17,176 nucleotides of DNA from an uncultured Leucothrix sp. (lineage in GTDB: Bacteria; Pseudomonadota; Gammaproteobacteria; Thiotrichales; Thiotrichaceae). Position numbers and translations under genes: made by a program. The notes under the pieces are model-generated. The model had not been told where the DNA came from. It made no database searches and saw only the letters and a program-made list of their open reading frames with translations. The stretch covers positions 1 through 17,176 of the forward strand of contig CALAJG010000130.1 of NCBI GenBank assembly GCA_937923375.1. The letters run 5' to 3'. This document shows, piece after piece, positions 13,472 through 17,176 of the stretch. Numbering within the stretch: the first letter of the stretch is position 1; each line of letters opens with the position of its first letter.

Positions 13472-14337
13472 ACGGCTAAGGTAGGAACCAAATGAAGCAA
13501 GTAACCTTTGCCGACGAAAGTAAGCCGGTAACAAGGTTCGCCATTTTTAATGTCCTGCTCAAGGATGCCATTGTCTGTCAGAAACTCCAGCATGTTAGAA
13601 GAGAGCTTTCCTAGTTTAACCTTGGCTGCAATTTCAACCTGCGTCGCCTTCCCCTTGAATGAATACACCGCTTTCATTATGTCAGCATCCATGTCAGAGA
13701 TAGCGGGCATAGGGCCAACATAGCGAGGAAACTGGTCTTCTATAAACTTACCATAAATGCTGGTATAGGACTCCTGGATGGACTGGATGTCGTCTTCCTT
13801 ATCGCCGGTTAATTGATAGCTATGAAAGACGCCGGACTCTTTAATCTTGTAGTCAACCTTTGCCAGAAATATTGGTAACCCAGTGTCTTTGGCAACGTGA
13901 TAAAAGCCGGTTTTCCATTTATGAGACTGCCCTCTAGTTCCTTCAGGTGTGAATAGAAAAAAGATATCCTCGGTTTTATGCCGTTGCACGAACTCTTTAA
14001 TCAATTCTACCTGTCCCTGACCACCTGCGGAGCGATCAATTGGAATAGCGCCAAGCCACATAATTAGTCTGCCAACCACCGGGATGCGGCACCAGCTGTC
14101 TTTTATGGAGAAGTAAATTTTCTTATCCAGAAGGATGGCTGCGCCCAGAGCGTAGACGAAATCCCAATTTGAAGTATGTGGAGCAGCAATGGTGATTCCC
14201 GCACCTTTAGATACGGTATTGGTTGTCCGCCATCCAGTCACCTTAAACCAAAAGCGGAAAAAGTGTTTGAGAATATATTTGGAGACGACTCCATCGAATA
14301 CTGTTTTATCGCGTATTTTTAATTTCAGGTTTGCCAT
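13468..14337 (-). CDS. PlsC-like acyltransferase with C-terminal winged-helix-like domain
   Basis: 289-residue protein. Residues 45-200 are a glycerolipid acyltransferase domain with the HX4D motif HTSNWD (54-59), the acceptor-site segment GAIPIDRSAGG (96-106) and FTPEGTRG (129-136). It would transfer an acyl chain to lysophospholipid or a related acceptor at the inner membrane. A hydrophobic N-terminal region around 25-35 may anchor it. The C-terminal part (about 218-289) is unusual for this family. It reads as a winged helix, with KATQVEIAAKVKLGKLSSNMLEFLTDNGILEQ as a helix-turn-helix and EPCYRLTFVGKGYLL as the wing. GGAG lies about 12 nt before the ATG. It is downstream of rhlE on the same strand (103-nt gap). 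Acyltransferase membership is firm. The specificity, and whether the tail binds DNA or only protein, are unknown. Confidence 0.85.
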   Translation of the reverse strand: MANLKLKIRDKTVFDGVVSKYILKHFFRFWFKVTGWRTTNTVSKGAGITIAAPHTSNWDFVYALGAAILLDKKIYFSIKDSWCRIPVVGRLIMWLGAIPIDRSAGGQGQVELIKEFVQRHKTEDIFFLFTPEGTRGQSHKWKTGFYHVAKDTGLPIFLAKVDYKIKESGVFHSYQLTGDKEDDIQSIQESYTSIYGKFIEDQFPRYVGPMPAISDMDADIMKAVYSFKGKATQVEIAAKVKLGKLSSNMLEFLTDNGILEQDIKNGEPCYRLTFVGKGYLLHLVPTLAV

Positions 14338-14440
14338 TAATTTACTGCTCCAATCGCGACCCTAGCTACATCAAGCTTGTAGAATAGCATGCGGATGTTA
14401 CTCAGTGCTGAATAAACGCGTTACACTGGGTTTTGCTCAA

Positions 14441-15745
14441 TCATGCATCCGCATTTTTAGATTTAGGCTTGGGCTTGCGGCGCCTTGGTGGTTTAGAACC
14501 AGCGGGCTTGTTTCGCGAGTCAGACTGCTTACGGCGATTATTTGAATTTCCAGCCGGCTTTGGCTTTTTTGGGTGATGTTGTTTCATACCAAACATGGAT
14601 GGCGGCACATCATGCAGAGGCTCGAAACCATCGATCAATTTTCGATCAAGTTCTTTATTGATCAGTCGCTCAATGTCTTGCAGGAGTTTGATTTCATCGG
14701 CAGACACCAGCGATACTGCTAAACCAGTTGCCCCTGCGCGTCCAGTTCTACCAATGCGATGCACATAATCTTCCGAAACATTAGGTAGATCAAAGTTCAC
14801 CACATAAGGCAGGTCGATAATATCTATACCACGCGCTGCAATATCGGTAGCCACTAAGGTTTGTACAGCACCGCGTTTGAAATCTGCCAAGGCCTTTGTT
14901 CTTGCGCCCTGACTTTTATTTCCATGGATCGCTGTGGCAGGAATGCCGGCTGCATCAAGCTGCTTAGCAATACGATTTGCGCCATGCTTAGTTCTTGAGA
15001 AAACCAATACCTGATGCCATTGATTGTCTTTTATGAGCTGTGCTAACAGGCCAGTCTTGGATTTTTTATCGACTGGGCAGATGTACTGCTCAACTGACTC
15101 GGCGGTTGTATTGCGAGGACTGACCGAAATCTCCGCAGGGTCGTTAACAATGCTCTTAGCGAGTTTGCGGATCTCCGGTGAGAAAGTCGCGGAGAACATC
15201 AGGTTCTGACGCTTCTGCGGCATCAACGCTAGAATCTTGCGAATGTCGTGAATGAAACCCATGTCCAGCATGCGATCGGCTTCATCTAAAATCAGTACTT
15301 CTACCTGATTGAAACGCACGGCATTTTGATTATGCAAGTCCAACAAACGCCCGGGCGTTGCCACCAATATATCTACGCCTTTGCGCAGCTTCATCATTTG
15401 TGGATTAATCTTCACGCCACCGAAAACCACTGCCGAGCGCAACGGTAAGTTCTTGCCGTAAGTTGAAATGCTGTCAGCAACTTGGGCGGCTAGTTCACGC
15501 GTAGGCGTCAACACTAAAGCGCGAATTTGGTTAGGTTTAGCAGGCGCTCCACCGGATAATTTCTCGAGCAGGGGCAAAGTGAAGCCCGCCGTCTTACCGG
15601 TTCCGGTTTGTGCCGCAGCCATAACGTCACGTCCCTTGAGAACGAGTGGGATGGCCTGGGCTTGAATTGGGGAAGGTGTATCGTATCCTTGCTCTTTTAC
15701 TGCAGCGAGGATGGGGGCCGAAAGGCCCAGTGAGTCAAAGCTCAT
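14441..15745 (-). CDS. rhlE: DEAD-box ATP-dependent RNA helicase RhlE
   Basis: 434-residue RNA helicase that remodels RNA duplexes, typically in ribosome assembly and cold adaptation. All motifs are seen in order: Q motif (GYDTPSPIQ, 20-28), Walker A AQTGTGKT (45-52), PTRELAAQ, TPGRLLD, DEAD (154-157), SAT, VLVFSRTKHGANRIA, ATDIAARGID and HRIGRTGRAG. The start MSFDSLGLSAPILAAV is characteristic of RhlE. The C-terminal 60 residues are a disordered Lys/Arg/Pro-rich tail, as usual for RNA-binding extensions in this group. The upstream region carries a weak AAGAGA ribosome-binding site and a perfect 12-bp palindrome at 15762-15773. The malonyl-CoA decarboxylase gene lies upstream on the same strand, 138 nt away, so separate transcription is likely. 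Confidence 0.96.
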   Translation of the reverse strand: MSFDSLGLSAPILAAVKEQGYDTPSPIQAQAIPLVLKGRDVMAAAQTGTGKTAGFTLPLLEKLSGGAPAKPNQIRALVLTPTRELAAQVADSISTYGKNLPLRSAVVFGGVKINPQMMKLRKGVDILVATPGRLLDLHNQNAVRFNQVEVLILDEADRMLDMGFIHDIRKILALMPQKRQNLMFSATFSPEIRKLAKSIVNDPAEISVSPRNTTAESVEQYICPVDKKSKTGLLAQLIKDNQWHQVLVFSRTKHGANRIAKQLDAAGIPATAIHGNKSQGARTKALADFKRGAVQTLVATDIAARGIDIIDLPYVVNFDLPNVSEDYVHRIGRTGRAGATGLAVSLVSADEIKLLQDIERLINKELDRKLIDGFEPLHDVPPSMFGMKQHHPKKPKPAGNSNNRRKQSDSRNKPAGSKPPRRRKPKPKSKNADA

Positions 15746-15761
15746 ATTTTTCTCTTATTTT

Positions 15762-15773
15762 TACTACGTAGTA
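15762..15773. promoter_or_regulatory. 12-bp perfect palindrome upstream of rhlE
   Basis: TACTACGTAGTA lies 16 nt before the rhlE start codon, in the leader or promoter. An adjacent short GC hairpin (GCCGC and GCGGC, about 15778-15794) lies further upstream. Either could act as an operator or an RNA-structure control. There is no direct evidence for a regulator. Confidence 0.35.
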
Positions 15774-15883
15774 TGGTGCCGCCAAGGCAGCGGCTGTGCA
15801 TCTTACAGGATCTCAAAAGCAAGCGCTATTAAAGCTTGGTGCAAATAAAGATAGATCAACTGTGCATCGTGCAAGCTATACGG

Positions 15884-17176
15884 TTATTTGGTCTTCTTTA
15901 ATAAGGATTGAACACTGCTAGCTGTGATCGTTTTGGCACTGTCTCGATAAATTTCATGATTGGATTCGATCTCTTTTAGATCATACAAATAGTTCACCAT
16001 GAGCCCCGCTGACTCTCTGAGTCCTTTAGTTGAGGTGTCCCCCAGCCAGTTAATCCGCTCAAGACGTGCACCGTTATTCAAATGAAAGTTAGCAACAGGG
16101 TCTAGCGCACGGTTTCGCTGCTTTGTGTTCACCAAATACTCAGCCGCAATTCTCATGAGTGGTTTGTGTAGTCCTGCTGCCAATGTTTCATCGAGGTGCC
16201 AGTCCGGCAGATTCAGTGCTTCAGATAGTGTTGTAAAACGCTTAACTTTTCTCAGCGCCTGACGCTCGCTAGGAAGCAATAACGCTTTCTCGTCCTGACC
16301 ATCCAACCATTTTCTTAGCCCGGGAATGGGCGACAGCGTAGAAAACGTTTTTATATTCGGTAGCTCTTCTTTCAGGCTGGCGGCTACCCGTTTAATCAGA
16401 AAGTCTCCAAACCCTACCCCGGCTAAGCCAGTTTGTGCGTTAGTAATACTGTAAAAAATCGCCGTATTCGCTTCAAAGGGATCTTCAAGAGGGGCGTTCT
16501 CATCCAACAGTGTTTGGATGTTATCTGAGAGCTCTTTTACCAGCGCGACCTGAACAAATATGAGTGGTTCATCGGGCATGCGTGGATGAAAGAAAGCAAA
16601 GCAGCGGCGGTCCGACTGTAAGCGGTTTTTCAGATCACTCCAGGAACGGATTTTGTGCACAGCCTCATAGTGAATCAGTTTTTCCAGAACGGCGGCTGGC
16701 GTAGACCAGGACAGACGGACTAAGTCGAGAAAACCGATGTCAAACCACGACTTAAGTAAGTCTTTCAAGCTTTTATCAAGTTCTTTGAGGCAGGCATCAT
16801 CGGTACTGCCCAAGCGGATTAAATCAGCTCGCATATCAACCAAGAACTTCACACCACTGGGTAAAGAATTGAACTGCATGAGGAGTTCTAGTCCTGCAGG
16901 TCTGAGTGCATTTCGCATTTGCTGGTGCAGCTTGCCAAAATGTTCCGTTTCAGGCGATAAAACTTGGTTGGCCAACTCTTTGATACGTTCGTTATCGACA
17001 CCAAAGTCCTGCGCTAATAAATTCAGGAAGCGTAGGCGACCGGTGTCATTCAACGAGAGATAGGCTTCACCTAGCTTGGCAGCACGAGCGCGTGCAGAAA
17101 CGTTTCCCCCTTTGCCCTTAAGGCAGTCATGCATTTGTTGTTTGAGCAGTATGATATCTGCATCTGGCAAGTCAGG
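15884..17176 (-). CDS. Malonyl-CoA decarboxylase (5' end outside window)
   Basis: Partial gene of 430 codons, open to the right edge. The reading frame continues past a TTG at 17170 to 17176 without a stop, so the true start is probably outside. The enzyme decarboxylates malonyl-CoA to acetyl-CoA, relieving inhibition of fatty-acid oxidation or clearing malonyl-CoA. The N-terminal half is the helical domain (LRFLNLLAQDFGVD, GLELLMQFNSLPSGVKFLVDMRADL). The C-terminal half is the GNAT-like catalytic domain, with HYEAVHKIRSW, CFAFFHPRMPDEPLIFVQVAL, and the FYSITNAQTGLAGVGFGDFLIKRV segment with its candidate catalytic Ser. FSTLSPIPG follows, then FHLNNGARLERINWLGD with the candidate catalytic His. 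These match human MLYCD closely in order and spacing. No malonate-activation genes are visible in the window. Confidence 0.94.
   Translation of the reverse strand, partial: PDLPDADIILLKQQMHDCLKGKGGNVSARARAAKLGEAYLSLNDTGRLRFLNLLAQDFGVDNERIKELANQVLSPETEHFGKLHQQMRNALRPAGLELLMQFNSLPSGVKFLVDMRADLIRLGSTDDACLKELDKSLKDLLKSWFDIGFLDLVRLSWSTPAAVLEKLIHYEAVHKIRSWSDLKNRLQSDRRCFAFFHPRMPDEPLIFVQVALVKELSDNIQTLLDENAPLEDPFEANTAIFYSITNAQTGLAGVGFGDFLIKRVAASLKEELPNIKTFSTLSPIPGLRKWLDGQDEKALLLPSERQALRKVKRFTTLSEALNLPDWHLDETLAAGLHKPLMRIAAEYLVNTKQRNRALDPVANFHLNNGARLERINWLGDTSTKGLRESAGLMVNYLYDLKEIESNHEIYRDSAKTITASSVQSLLKKTK

Noticed and set aside
14389..14454. Inverted 9-bp repeat spanning the rhlE stop region
   Set aside because: The arms are 48 nt apart, one lies inside the coding end, and no T-tract follows on the transcribed strand, so it is a poor terminator.
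16737..17063. Plus-strand 108-codon ORF opposite malonyl-CoA decarboxylase
   Set aside because: The minus-strand frame is a clear conserved enzyme across this whole stretch. The plus-strand translation shows no recognisable features.

Overview
The window reads as a chromosomal segment of a Gram-negative bacterium, most likely a free-living gammaproteobacterium of moderate GC content. Evidence for this is a FadL-type outer-membrane porin, lipoprotein and Sec signal peptides, a gammaproteobacterial-looking TrmB, an E. coli-like CobB, RhlE, and a desaturase that resembles Pseudomonas DesA. Genus cannot be fixed from the sequence. Gene density is high and no gene-free stretch exceeds 300 bases. 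I saw no tRNA, rRNA, IS element, integrase or CRISPR array.

Layout, left to right. (1) 227-3183: a co-oriented pair, a FadL-family fatty-acid porin followed by a lipoprotein alpha/beta hydrolase, closed by a strong intrinsic terminator. (2) 3253-3939: trmB, converging on (3) a divergent pair at 3959-6377. One member is an exported protein with two thioredoxin domains, the other an exported DUF4198 protein, and only 40 bp separate their starts. (4) 6532-6990: a small exported ankyrin-repeat protein. (5) 7164-9311: a membrane fatty-acid desaturase followed by a LysR/GcvA-type regulator. (6) 9593-10864 (minus): tyrS, whose sequence looks more like Bacteroidota enzymes than like gammaproteobacterial ones. 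(7) 11139-11905: two consecutive unrecognised small, basic, secreted proteins sharing a near-identical 34-bp leader. (8) 12004-13471: cobB-type sirtuin and a cytochrome b561-like membrane protein. (9) 13468-17176 (minus): an acyltransferase with what looks like a C-terminal winged helix, the RhlE helicase, and a malonyl-CoA decarboxylase that runs off the right edge.

Several genes point to lipid handling: fatty-acid uptake (FadL), lipid or ester hydrolysis at the envelope (lipoprotein hydrolase), acyl-chain desaturation, glycerolipid acylation (PlsC-like) and malonyl-CoA turnover. They lie in separate transcription units, so this is a shared theme rather than a demonstrated pathway. The parts least explained by known annotation are the divergent thioredoxin/DUF4198 pair, both of whose predicted mature proteins begin His-Glu; the twin small secreted proteins; and the acyltransferase with the winged-helix-like tail.
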